The notes under the pieces: generated by a model
The model's database searches: none
What the model was told of the DNA's origin: nothing
Seen by the model: only the letters and a program-made list of their open reading frames with translations
Assembly: GCF_017896165.1 (NCBI RefSeq)
Contig: NZ_JAFCNB010000004.1
Coordinates: forward strand, 62,001-126,000
DNA: 64,000 nucleotides
Reading direction: 5' to 3'
Origin: Microbispora oryzae
Lineage (GTDB): Bacteria; Actinomycetota; Actinomycetes; Streptosporangiales; Streptosporangiaceae
Shown here: piece after piece, positions 18,332-25,857 of the stretch
Numbering within the stretch: the stretch's first letter is position 1
Layout: each line of letters begins with the position of its first letter
Translations under genes and position numbers: made by a program

Positions 18332-18383
18332 CCCCGCGACGCTGTGATCCCCGCGACGCTGTGATCCCTGTGATCCCTGTGAT
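18332..18383. repeat. Direct repeats downstream of histidine kinase
   Basis: Two exact 17-base copies (18332-18348, 18349-18365) followed by two exact 9-base copies of their 3' part (18366-18374, 18375-18383), all ending in TGTGAT. They are intergenic. Confidence 0.8.
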
Positions 18384-18521
18384 CTCACGATTTCCGTGAC
18401 GGCAGGGGGCCGGGTGGTCTCCGGGAAACCTGATCCGCGAGACTGAACCCCAGATGAGGGACGGCACGCCGAACCTCGCGCCCCACTGACGGCGGGGCGA
18501 GCACGACGTGAGGAGACACGG

Positions 18522-19121
18522 ATGGGGATCATCTCCCGCGGCTTCCAGGGCCGCCACCGCGACCGGGCCGACCGGCTACCGCCGGGCCAATATCTGACCC
18601 ACGACTTCCCCGTCCTGTCCGCGGGCCCCACACCCCGCGTCCCGACGGACCGGTGGGAGTTCACCATCGACGCGGAGGACGGCCAGACCCTCCGCTGGTC
18701 CTGGGCGGAGCTGACCGCGCTGCCGAGTGAGACACCGACGGTTGACCTCCACTGCGTGACCAAGTGGTCCAAGCTCGACACCTCGTGGCGGGGCGTCTCG
18801 CTCGACGTGCTCTTCGAGGACGTCGAGAGCGCCGCCGAACACGCCCTGATCCACTGTTACGGCGGCTACACCACCAACCTCCCCGTGGAGGACCTGCTCG
18901 ACGGCAAGGCATGGATCGTCTACGAGTACGAGGGGGAGGACCTCGCGCCGGCCCACGGCGGTCCCGCCCGGCTGCTCGTCCCGCACCTGTACCTGTGGAA
19001 GTCGGCCAAGTGGGTGCGCGGCATCCGGCTCCTCGACGAGGACGAACCGGGATTCTGGGAGACGGCCGGCTACCACAACTACGGCGACCCCTGGCGTGAG
19101 CAGCGGTACGAAGGTGACTAG
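18522..19121 (+). CDS. Sulfite oxidase-fold molybdopterin-binding protein (MsrP/YedY-like)
   Basis: 199 residues, ATG with a GAGGAGA ribosome-binding site. The oxidoreductase molybdopterin domain covers nearly the whole protein. The Mo-ligand Cys sits in VDLHCVTKWS, and YGGYTTNLP, HGGPARLLVPHLYLWKSAKW and GYHNYGDPW are family blocks. Unlike secreted MsrP there is no Tat signal, so it is probably cytoplasmic. It is followed by a flavin reductase and a zinc-ribbon DUF6510 protein, which look like dedicated partners. The substrate is unknown. Confidence 0.9.
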   Translation: MGIISRGFQGRHRDRADRLPPGQYLTHDFPVLSAGPTPRVPTDRWEFTIDAEDGQTLRWSWAELTALPSETPTVDLHCVTKWSKLDTSWRGVSLDVLFEDVESAAEHALIHCYGGYTTNLPVEDLLDGKAWIVYEYEGEDLAPAHGGPARLLVPHLYLWKSAKWVRGIRLLDEDEPGFWETAGYHNYGDPWREQRYEGD

Positions 19122-19172
19122 CCCCGTGACCCAGGACGTACGCCCAGCGATGATCGGCGGGAGGGGCACCGG

Positions 19173-19898
19173 GTGCGACGCCTGACGTGGCGGGCCGCCC
19201 GCCTGCTGGAGACCCGCGACGAGACGCCGACCGCGCGCACGCTCGTCTTCGAGCTGCCCGGCTGGCCGGGCCACCTGCCCGGCCAGCATGTGGACGTCCG
19301 CCTGACCGCGGAGGACGGCTACAGCACGCAGCGCAGCTACTCGATCGCCTCTCCCTCGGCCGGCGAGCGGATCGAGCTGACCGTGGAGCGCGTGCCGGAC
19401 GGCGAGGTCTCGCCCTACCTGACGGAGGTGCTCGAGCCCGGCGACGAGGTGGAGATGCGGGGGCCCGTCGGCGGCTGGTTCGTGTGGCGGGCGGGCGCGT
19501 CCGCGCCGGTCGTGCTCGTCGCCGGAGGCTCGGGGATCGTCCCGCTGATGTCGATGATCCGCGCGCGGCGGGCCGACGGCGGCGGGCCGCCGTTCCGCCT
19601 GATCTACTCCACCCGCGATCCCGGCCGGCGTTTCTACGCCGAGGAGCTGGACCGCGCCGACCCTGGCCTCGACGTCTCCTACGTCTACACGCGGGAGGCG
19701 CCCGGCGGGTCCGCCCGCCCGGCCGGCCGGATCACGGCGGACGACCTGGCCGCCGGCGGATGGCCGGCCGACCGGCGGCCCGACTGCTATGTCTGCGGCC
19801 CGACCGGCTTCGTCGAGCACGCCGCCGAACTGCTGATCGGGCTGGGGCACGACCCCGGCCGCGTCAAGACCGAACGCTTCGGCCCCACAGGAGGCTGA
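19173..19898 (+). CDS. Ferredoxin-NADP reductase-type flavoprotein
   Basis: 241 residues with a GTG start. The FAD motif is RSYSIASP, the NAD(P)-binding motif VAGGSGIVPL, and the C-terminal CYVCGPTGFVE is typical of the FNR family. It lacks an iron-sulfur domain. It is placed 51 bp after the molybdoprotein and 1 bp before the DUF6510 gene, so it probably exchanges electrons with the molybdoprotein. Confidence 0.9.
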   Translation: MRRLTWRAARLLETRDETPTARTLVFELPGWPGHLPGQHVDVRLTAEDGYSTQRSYSIASPSAGERIELTVERVPDGEVSPYLTEVLEPGDEVEMRGPVGGWFVWRAGASAPVVLVAGGSGIVPLMSMIRARRADGGGPPFRLIYSTRDPGRRFYAEELDRADPGLDVSYVYTREAPGGSARPAGRITADDLAAGGWPADRRPDCYVCGPTGFVEHAAELLIGLGHDPGRVKTERFGPTGG

Positions 19899-19899
19899 C

Positions 19900-20190
19900 A
19901 TGACCGACGACTACCTGGACGGCAACGCCCTCGCCGGCCCGCTGCGGGAGATCTTCGCCGTCGACGTGACCGCCGCCGTTGAGCGCTGCGCGGGCTGCGG
20001 CCGGTCCGGCCTGGTCGCCTCGCTGCACGTCTACGGCCCCGAGCCGGGGTTCACCGCCCGCTGCCCCGGCTGCGAGGAGATCGTGCTGCGGGTGGTGCGC
20101 GGACCGGACGCGGCGTGGCTCGACCTGCGCGGCACGGTGTCGCTGCGGATCCCGCTCCCCGAGCCCCCCGGGGGCCCGGCCGCGGGCTGA
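19900..20190 (+). CDS. DUF6510 zinc-ribbon protein
   Basis: 96 residues. Two CxxC pairs (CAGCG and CPGCE, about 20 residues apart) form a probable zinc ribbon. The N-terminal DDYLDGNALAGPLREIF is characteristic of DUF6510 as I recall the family. It lies immediately after the flavin reductase and is known to accompany this molybdoprotein/reductase pair. Its function is unknown; it may be an assembly or electron-transfer accessory. Confidence 0.8.
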   Translation: MTDDYLDGNALAGPLREIFAVDVTAAVERCAGCGRSGLVASLHVYGPEPGFTARCPGCEEIVLRVVRGPDAAWLDLRGTVSLRIPLPEPPGGPAAG

Positions 20191-20262
20191 CCCGGCGCTT
20201 CCCGGCCCGTGCTCCCGTGCTCGTGGTCAGTGCTCGTGCTCGGTGGGTTGTGCTCAGTGACC

Positions 20263-21213
20263 TCAGCGGCCGACGATCTGCGCGATCCGGCGGAAGTTGT
20301 GCAGGAGCGGCGCGGGGTCGCCCGCGCGGTGGATCAGATGGACGGCGAGCACCGGGCCGGGCGGCGACAGCTCACGCAGGGCCACCCCGTCGTGGCGGAG
20401 CCTGCGCATACTCTCCGGCCCCACACCGACCCCGAGGCCGCAGGCGACCAGCCCGAGCATCGCGTGCAGGCCGCTCGCCTCGATCACGCCGGGCGGCTCG
20501 AAACCCGCCGTACGGCACATCGCGAGGGCGGCCTCGGCCACCGCGGGCTCCGCGTTCCGCGAGGTCAGGATGAGCGGCCGCTTCGCCAGGGCGGCGAGCG
20601 GCAGCGGGCCGCGGGCCGCGTGCCGGCCCGCCTCCCCGTGCCGGTCGGTCTCGTGCCCGGCGCCGGCCCCGGCGGCCCCGGCGGTCCCGGGGTCCGGCAC
20701 GGCGGCCAGGAGCCGGTCGTGCGCGATCGGGACGCACGCCAGCTGCTCCCGGGCCGCCGCGGGCGGCGGGCCGCAGACGAGACCCGCGTCCAGGTGGCCG
20801 GCGAGCACCTGCGCGACCTGCTCGGCGGCCGGGGCCTCGACCAGCTCCAGCCGTACCAGGGGGTAGTGCTCGCGGAACGCCGCGACGGCCTCGGGCAGGA
20901 TCGCGGCGAGCGCGGCGCCGCCGAAGCCGACGGACAGCGTTCCCGCGTCGCCTCGGCCGGCCTCGGCCGCCTCGACCGCGGCCTGGTCCAGGTGGCGCAG
21001 CGCGTGCCTGACCCGGCGCAGGAAGACGCGGCCCGCCGGGGTGGGCCGCACGGCACCGTCGGCGCGGTGGAACAGGTCGAACCCGAGATCGGCCTCCAGC
21101 GCCTTGATCTGCTGGCGGAGCCGGGGCCGGTCGATGCCGAGCGCCTGCGCCGCCCGCCCGAAGTGCCCGTGGTCCCGAAGCGCCAGGGCACAGCGTAGGT
21201 CGCGCAGCTCCAT
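20263..21213 (-). CDS. LysR-family transcriptional regulator
   Basis: 316 residues. N-terminal winged helix (ELRDLRCALALRDHGHFGRAAQALGI, described here in parts) followed by a substrate-binding domain (about 90-310) with LSVGFGGAALAAILP and a Gly/Ala-rich insertion near residue 185. It is divergent from the prfC gene across about 245 bp holding an 11-bp triple repeat. Which genes it controls is not clear; the molybdoprotein module ends convergently beside it. Confidence 0.9.
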   Translation of the reverse strand: MELRDLRCALALRDHGHFGRAAQALGIDRPRLRQQIKALEADLGFDLFHRADGAVRPTPAGRVFLRRVRHALRHLDQAAVEAAEAGRGDAGTLSVGFGGAALAAILPEAVAAFREHYPLVRLELVEAPAAEQVAQVLAGHLDAGLVCGPPPAAAREQLACVPIAHDRLLAAVPDPGTAGAAGAGAGHETDRHGEAGRHAARGPLPLAALAKRPLILTSRNAEPAVAEAALAMCRTAGFEPPGVIEASGLHAMLGLVACGLGVGVGPESMRRLRHDGVALRELSPPGPVLAVHLIHRAGDPAPLLHNFRRIAQIVGR

Positions 21214-21263
21214 TCGGCCTCCGGGGGGCGGATACGGCTCGGTGGCCGGCCATCTGCCGACCG

Positions 21264-21296
21264 TATGCGGGCCCTATGCGGGCCCTATGCGGACCA
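21264..21296. repeat. Three 11-bp direct repeats in the LysR-prfC spacer
   Basis: Units TATGCGGGCCC at 21264-21274 and 21275-21285 and TATGCGGACCA at 21286-21296. The 11-bp phasing is close to one helical turn, so the array could be a LysR-type operator 51 bp upstream of the LysR start. Confidence 0.6.
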
Positions 21297-21458
21297 TATA
21301 TCGCGCGTATCCCCGCACAGCAGCCCTGACTGCGAGTGGGATTCGCATATTTGGTGGCAGGTGCCGGTCCCGGGTTCGGGTAGATTCGCAAGGTCGTGGA
21401 GGATGGCGTACGTGCGTACGGCGGCGGGGACGCGCCGGGGCGGATGGGGAGGCCGGTC

Positions 21459-23060
21459 ATGGGAGCCGAGGGCGACATCGCGGGCGAGGCGCGGCGCCGG
21501 AGGACCTTCGCGGTGATCAGCCACCCGGACGCGGGCAAGTCGACCATGACCGAGGCGCTGGCCCTGCACGCCGCCGCGATCAGCGAGGCGGGCGCGGTGC
21601 ACGGCAAGGCCGGGCGGCGCGGCGTGACGTCCGACTGGATGGAGATGGAGCGCGCCCGCGGCATCTCGATCACCTCCGCGGCCCTGCGCTTCGAGTACCA
21701 CGGCCACGTGTTCAACCTCGTCGACACGCCGGGGCACGCGGACTTCTCCGAGGACACCTACCGGGTGCTCGCCGCGGTCGACTGCGCGGTCATGCTGCTG
21801 GACGCCGCGAAGGGCATGGAGCCGCAGACCATGAAGCTCTTCGAGGTCTGCCGGCACCGCCGCATCCCCGTGATCACCTTCGTCAACAAGTGGGACCGGC
21901 CCGGCCGGGAGGCCCTGGAGCTGCTCGACGAGATCGAGGAGCGCACCGGCCTGCGGCCCACGCCGCTGACCTGGCCCATCGGGACGGCCGAAGGATTCCG
22001 CGGCGTCGTCGACCGGCTGGACGACCGGATCGTGCTCTACACCCGCACCGCCCACGGCGCGACCAGGGCGCTGGAGACCGAGCTGAGCCCCGACCGGGCC
22101 GAGGCCGAACTGGGCGCCGACTGGATCCGGGCGAGCGAGGAGGTCGACCTGCTCGGGGCGATCGGCGCCGACCACGACCAGAAGCGGTTCGAGGCGCACG
22201 AGTCGACGCCCGTGCTGTTCGGCGCGGCGCTGTCGAACTTCGGCGTGGCCCGCCTCCTCGACGTGCTGGTCGGCCTCGCGCCCGCCCCGGCCCCGCGGGC
22301 GGACGTCGACGGCGCGCTGCGGCCGCTGGACGCGCCGTTCTCCGGGCTGGTGTTCAAGGTGCAGGCCAACATGGATCGGGCCCACCGCGACCGCATCGCG
22401 TTCGTCCGGGTCTGCTCGGGGAGGTTCGAACGCGGGATGGTGCTGACGCACGCCGCGACGGGCCGGCCGTTCGCCACCAAGTACGCCCAGTCGGTGTTCG
22501 GGCAGGAGCGCAGCACGATCGACGAGGCCCACCCGGGCGACGTCGTCGGCCTCGTCAACGCCTCGGCGTTGCGGCCGGGGGACACCCTGTACGAAGGCCA
22601 GGCCGTCGAGTTCCCGCCCATCCCGAGCTTCGCGCCCGAGCTCTTCGCCACGGCCCGCGTGCGGGACACCAGCAAGGCCAAGCAGTTCCGGCGCGGGGTC
22701 GACCAGCTCGACGCCGAGGGCGTGATCCAGGTGCTCGGTTCCGACCTGCGCGGCGATCAGGCGCCCGTCTTCGCCGCGGTCGGGGCGATGCAGTTCGAGG
22801 TCGTCCAGCACCGGCTGGCCGCCGAGTTCGGCGCGGAGATCGTGCTGGACCGGCTGGAGTACTCCCTCGCCCGCCGCACCGACGCGGCCTCGGCGGAGAT
22901 CCTGCGGCGCCAGCGCGGCGCCGAGGTGCTCACCCGCCGCCGCGACCAGGCCCTGCTGGCCGTCTTCTCCGACCAGTGGCGGATGCGCTCCATCCAGCGT
23001 GAGCATCCCGAGCTGACGCTCGATCCCCTCATCGCGGGAGAGTCGCCCCGCGAGGTGTGA
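21459..23060 (+). CDS. prfC: Peptide chain release factor 3
   Basis: 533 residues from an ATG with a GGGGAGG ribosome-binding site; earlier in-frame starts at 21396 and 21444 precede non-conserved residues. G1 is SHPDAGKST, G2 is in RGISITSAAL, G3 is DTPGHADF and G4 is NKWD. The RF3-specific C-terminal domains are complete (VGAMQFEVVQHRL). This GTPase recycles RF1/RF2 from the ribosome after termination. It stands alone here, next to no other translation gene. Confidence 0.95.
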   Translation: MGAEGDIAGEARRRRTFAVISHPDAGKSTMTEALALHAAAISEAGAVHGKAGRRGVTSDWMEMERARGISITSAALRFEYHGHVFNLVDTPGHADFSEDTYRVLAAVDCAVMLLDAAKGMEPQTMKLFEVCRHRRIPVITFVNKWDRPGREALELLDEIEERTGLRPTPLTWPIGTAEGFRGVVDRLDDRIVLYTRTAHGATRALETELSPDRAEAELGADWIRASEEVDLLGAIGADHDQKRFEAHESTPVLFGAALSNFGVARLLDVLVGLAPAPAPRADVDGALRPLDAPFSGLVFKVQANMDRAHRDRIAFVRVCSGRFERGMVLTHAATGRPFATKYAQSVFGQERSTIDEAHPGDVVGLVNASALRPGDTLYEGQAVEFPPIPSFAPELFATARVRDTSKAKQFRRGVDQLDAEGVIQVLGSDLRGDQAPVFAAVGAMQFEVVQHRLAAEFGAEIVLDRLEYSLARRTDAASAEILRRQRGAEVLTRRRDQALLAVFSDQWRMRSIQREHPELTLDPLIAGESPREV

Positions 23061-23152
23061 GGCGTCAAGATCTACGTTTCCCCAGGTGGGAAGCGCGCGA
23101 AGCATGCCTATCATGACCCGAAACGCAACTCCTCCTTAATAAATTAGAAACT

Positions 23153-23158
23153 TATAAT
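23153..23158 (+). promoter_or_regulatory. Consensus -10 box before the GntR gene
   Basis: Perfect TATAAT inside an AT-rich island (23136-23164) that stands out from the GC-rich surroundings. It ends 16 bp before the ATG at 23175, so a transcript starting at the usual distance would have only about a 10-base leader. No clear -35 box is seen at the expected spacing. Confidence 0.55.
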
Positions 23159-23174
23159 CTTTACGGTCGACGCC

Positions 23175-24002
23175 ATGAGGTCACCCGAGACCATCGAGGC
23201 ACCGGCGATCGGCGCCCTTCCCGAGATCGACCGCGGCTCCCCGATCCCGTACCACGAGCAGATCTACCGGCTGCTGCTGGACATGATCGTGTCCGGCCGG
23301 CTCGCGCCCGGGGAGCAGCTGCTCCGGGAGAAGGAGTACGCGGCCCGGCTCGGGGTGAGCCTGGCGCCCGTGCGGCAGGCCATCCTGGCGCTGGCCAAGG
23401 ACGGCTACGTGACCAGGACCCGGGGCCGCGGGACCTACGTCAGGGAGACGAAGGTCGGCGCGGAGATCCAGCTGCTCACCAGCTTCACCGCGACGCTGGC
23501 GGCGACCGGGCTGCCGGTCGCCACGCGGGTGCTGTCCGCGGAGACGGCGCCGGCGGAGGAGCCGATCGGCTCGGCGCTCGGCCTGCCGGAGGGCGCCCCG
23601 CTGTTCCGGCTGCGCAGGGTCGCCCACCTGGCGGGCGAGCCCGTCGTGCTGCTGTCGGCGTCGCTGCCGGCCGCGCTGTTCCCCGGCCTGGCCGACGCCG
23701 ACCTGTCGGGATCGCTCTACGGGCTCCTGGAGCAGCGGTACGGCACGGTGATGACCTCCGCCCGCAACGTCATCGAGGTCGTCCGCGCGCTTCCCGAGCA
23801 CGCGTCCCACCTGCAGGTCCCGGTCGGCGAGGCGCTGCTGCGCGTCGAGGCCGTCACCCGCGACCAGCACGGCGTGCCGGTGGAGTTCTCCCAGGTCCTC
23901 TACCAGGCCGACCGGTTCCGCTTCGAGATCGAGAGCCACCCCAAGCACGGGGTGGGCTTCCGGCCCGCCCCCACGACACCCCCCGACGGCACTACTCCAT
24001 AG
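23175..24002 (+). CDS. GntR-family regulator with UTRA domain
   Basis: 275 residues. The winged helix is at about 25-90 (SGRLAPGEQLLREKEYAARLGVS in parts), followed by a UTRA effector-binding domain (about 110-255) with GAPLFRLRRV and VEFSQVLY. UTRA regulators (FrlR, DasR, NagR) sense sugar phosphates or small amines. It heads the cluster of permease, kinase-SIS fusion and allantoin genes and ends 32 bp before the permease, so it very probably controls that cluster. Its effector would be informative about the pathway. Confidence 0.9.
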   Translation: MRSPETIEAPAIGALPEIDRGSPIPYHEQIYRLLLDMIVSGRLAPGEQLLREKEYAARLGVSLAPVRQAILALAKDGYVTRTRGRGTYVRETKVGAEIQLLTSFTATLAATGLPVATRVLSAETAPAEEPIGSALGLPEGAPLFRLRRVAHLAGEPVVLLSASLPAALFPGLADADLSGSLYGLLEQRYGTVMTSARNVIEVVRALPEHASHLQVPVGEALLRVEAVTRDQHGVPVEFSQVLYQADRFRFEIESHPKHGVGFRPAPTTPPDGTTP

Positions 24003-24034
24003 CTCCACCCGCTCCGCAGAGAGGGGCCATCGCC

Positions 24035-25714
24035 GTGGCCGCACCAAGTCACCTCCCCGCCTCCTCCTCCGATCGTCAAGCCGGCGTCTTCGTCCGGAAC
24101 GCCACCGGGCTCATCCGCGAGGTGTCGTTCTTCGACGCCTTCGTCATGAACACCTTCGGGATGAACGTCGCGGTCGGCGGCGTCTTCCTCTACCTGCAGG
24201 CGCAGACCGCGTTCCCCGGCGGGAACATCCTGCTCGCCGTGATCGTCGGAACCCTGCTCATGGCGTTCACCCTGCTGCGGGTGTACGCCGAGTTCTCCGC
24301 GGCGATGCCGAGGTCGGGCGGCGACTACGTGTTCGTCAGCCGGACTCTGCACCCGATCGCCGGGTTCTTGCTCTCCTGGAGCCAGGGCCTGTGGATGATC
24401 TTCTTCTGGATCGGGTTCAACGCCTACTTCGCCCTGACCTTCGCGGTCCCCGCGGCGCTGGCCACCCTGACCACCGTCACCGGCCAGCAGGTGTGGCTCG
24501 ACATGAGCAACGCGCTGCTCGGCAGGCACGAACTCTTCGGCATCACCACCCAGTGGTGGGTGCTCGGCCTCGGCACCCTGATCACCGTCGGCTTCGGCGT
24601 ACTCATCGTCGTCGGCGGGCAGCGCTACTGGCGGTGGCAGAAGGTGCTGTTCGCCGTCGCCGGGCTCAGCCTCCTCGTGAGCTTCGCGCTGCTGCTGTTC
24701 AACGGCGGCGGCCTGGCCTCCGGCTGGGACGACTTCGCCGCCCGCAACCACGGGCTCACCTTCGACCAGATCATCCCCGCGGCGGAGCAGGCGGGGTACA
24801 CGGGGAACGGCGCGGGCTTCAGTCTCACCGACACCGTGCTGATGCTGCCGTGGGTGTTCTTCGTGGTCGGCTACGCGCAGGGCTCCGCCCAGATCGGCGG
24901 CGAGATCAAGCGGGCGTCGAAGACGCAGTACCGCGCCATGGTCGGCGGCGTTCTGATCAACGGGCTGGTCCTGGCCCTGCTCACCGTCGTGCTGACCGGC
25001 CACGTGAGCACCGACTGGCTCGGCAGCCTCGGCTACCTGGCCGGCGCGGCCCCCGACAAGCTCGGCCTGCCCGCGGGCCTGCCGCCCGGATTCAACTTCC
25101 TGGCCGCTCTGCTGACCCACAACGTCTTCCTGCTGCTGCTGATCGGCCTCGGCTTCGTGATCTGGGCCGTCATGGGCACCCCGCTGTCGACCATGCAGGC
25201 CACGCGGTACATGCTCGCCTGGTCCCTCGACCGGACCGTGCCCCAGCGGCTGGGCGACGTCAGCGAGCGGTTCCACACGCCCGTCAAGGCCATCGCCCTG
25301 TGCGTGGTCACCGGCGAGATCGCCCTGGTCGCGCTGGTCAACTGGTCGTCGGCCAGCCTCCTCGGCGCCCTGCTCGCACAGATCCTCGCCTTCATCGTGG
25401 TGTCCCTGGCCGGCGTGGTGTTCCCGTACCGGCTGCGCGACGTCTGGGAGTCGGCGGGCGGCCGGCGGTTCCTCGGCGTCCCGGTCGTCGCGCTGTCGGG
25501 AGCGGGCGGCGTGATCGCCCTGGGCGGCCTGATGATCATGTTCATCGCCAACGACAGCATCAACTCGCTGTTCGCCGTCACCCGGGCCCTGTCGCTGTGG
25601 TTCATGATCGGGGTCGTCGCCACCGGCGCCGTCTGGTATGTCGCGGCCCGCCTCGTCAACCGCAGCCGCGGCGTCGACCTCGGGCTCGTCTTCCGCGAGA
25701 TCCCCCCGGAGTGA
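24035..25714 (+). CDS. APC-superfamily amino acid/amine permease
   Basis: 559 residues, GTG start with upstream GAGAGGGG. About 12 membrane segments. The N-terminal REVSFFDAFVMNTFGMNVAVGG and RSGGDYVFVSR blocks are APC-type, and a large loop lies between segments 5 and 7. It imports an amino acid-like or amine-containing substrate by cation symport or exchange. The position between a UTRA regulator and a kinase-SIS fusion parallels the frlR/frlA/frlD/frlB set for fructoselysine uptake in enterobacteria, although gene order differs. Confidence 0.9.
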   Translation: MAAPSHLPASSSDRQAGVFVRNATGLIREVSFFDAFVMNTFGMNVAVGGVFLYLQAQTAFPGGNILLAVIVGTLLMAFTLLRVYAEFSAAMPRSGGDYVFVSRTLHPIAGFLLSWSQGLWMIFFWIGFNAYFALTFAVPAALATLTTVTGQQVWLDMSNALLGRHELFGITTQWWVLGLGTLITVGFGVLIVVGGQRYWRWQKVLFAVAGLSLLVSFALLLFNGGGLASGWDDFAARNHGLTFDQIIPAAEQAGYTGNGAGFSLTDTVLMLPWVFFVVGYAQGSAQIGGEIKRASKTQYRAMVGGVLINGLVLALLTVVLTGHVSTDWLGSLGYLAGAAPDKLGLPAGLPPGFNFLAALLTHNVFLLLLIGLGFVIWAVMGTPLSTMQATRYMLAWSLDRTVPQRLGDVSERFHTPVKAIALCVVTGEIALVALVNWSSASLLGALLAQILAFIVVSLAGVVFPYRLRDVWESAGGRRFLGVPVVALSGAGGVIALGGLMIMFIANDSINSLFAVTRALSLWFMIGVVATGAVWYVAARLVNRSRGVDLGLVFREIPPE

Positions 25715-25764
25715 GTGTCCCGGAGTAAGCCTCCCGGAGCGACCTCTCCAGGCCCTCATCCCAG

Positions 25765-25847
25765 AACCACGAAGGCGTCCCCACAACGCGTTTCCACAAC
25801 GCCTCCCCACAACGCCTCCCCACAACGCGTTTCCATAACCACGAAGG
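25765..25847. repeat. 13-bp tandem array flanked by 11-bp direct repeats
   Basis: Four copies of a 13-bp unit with core CCACAACGC (25781, 25794, 25807, 25820) are bracketed by exact AACCACGAAGG copies at 25765-25775 and 25837-25847. The right copy contributes the ribosome-binding site of the kinase-SIS gene. The array fills most of the 143 bp between permease and kinase-SIS gene. Confidence 0.85.
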
Positions 25848-25857
25848 AGCTGCTCTC

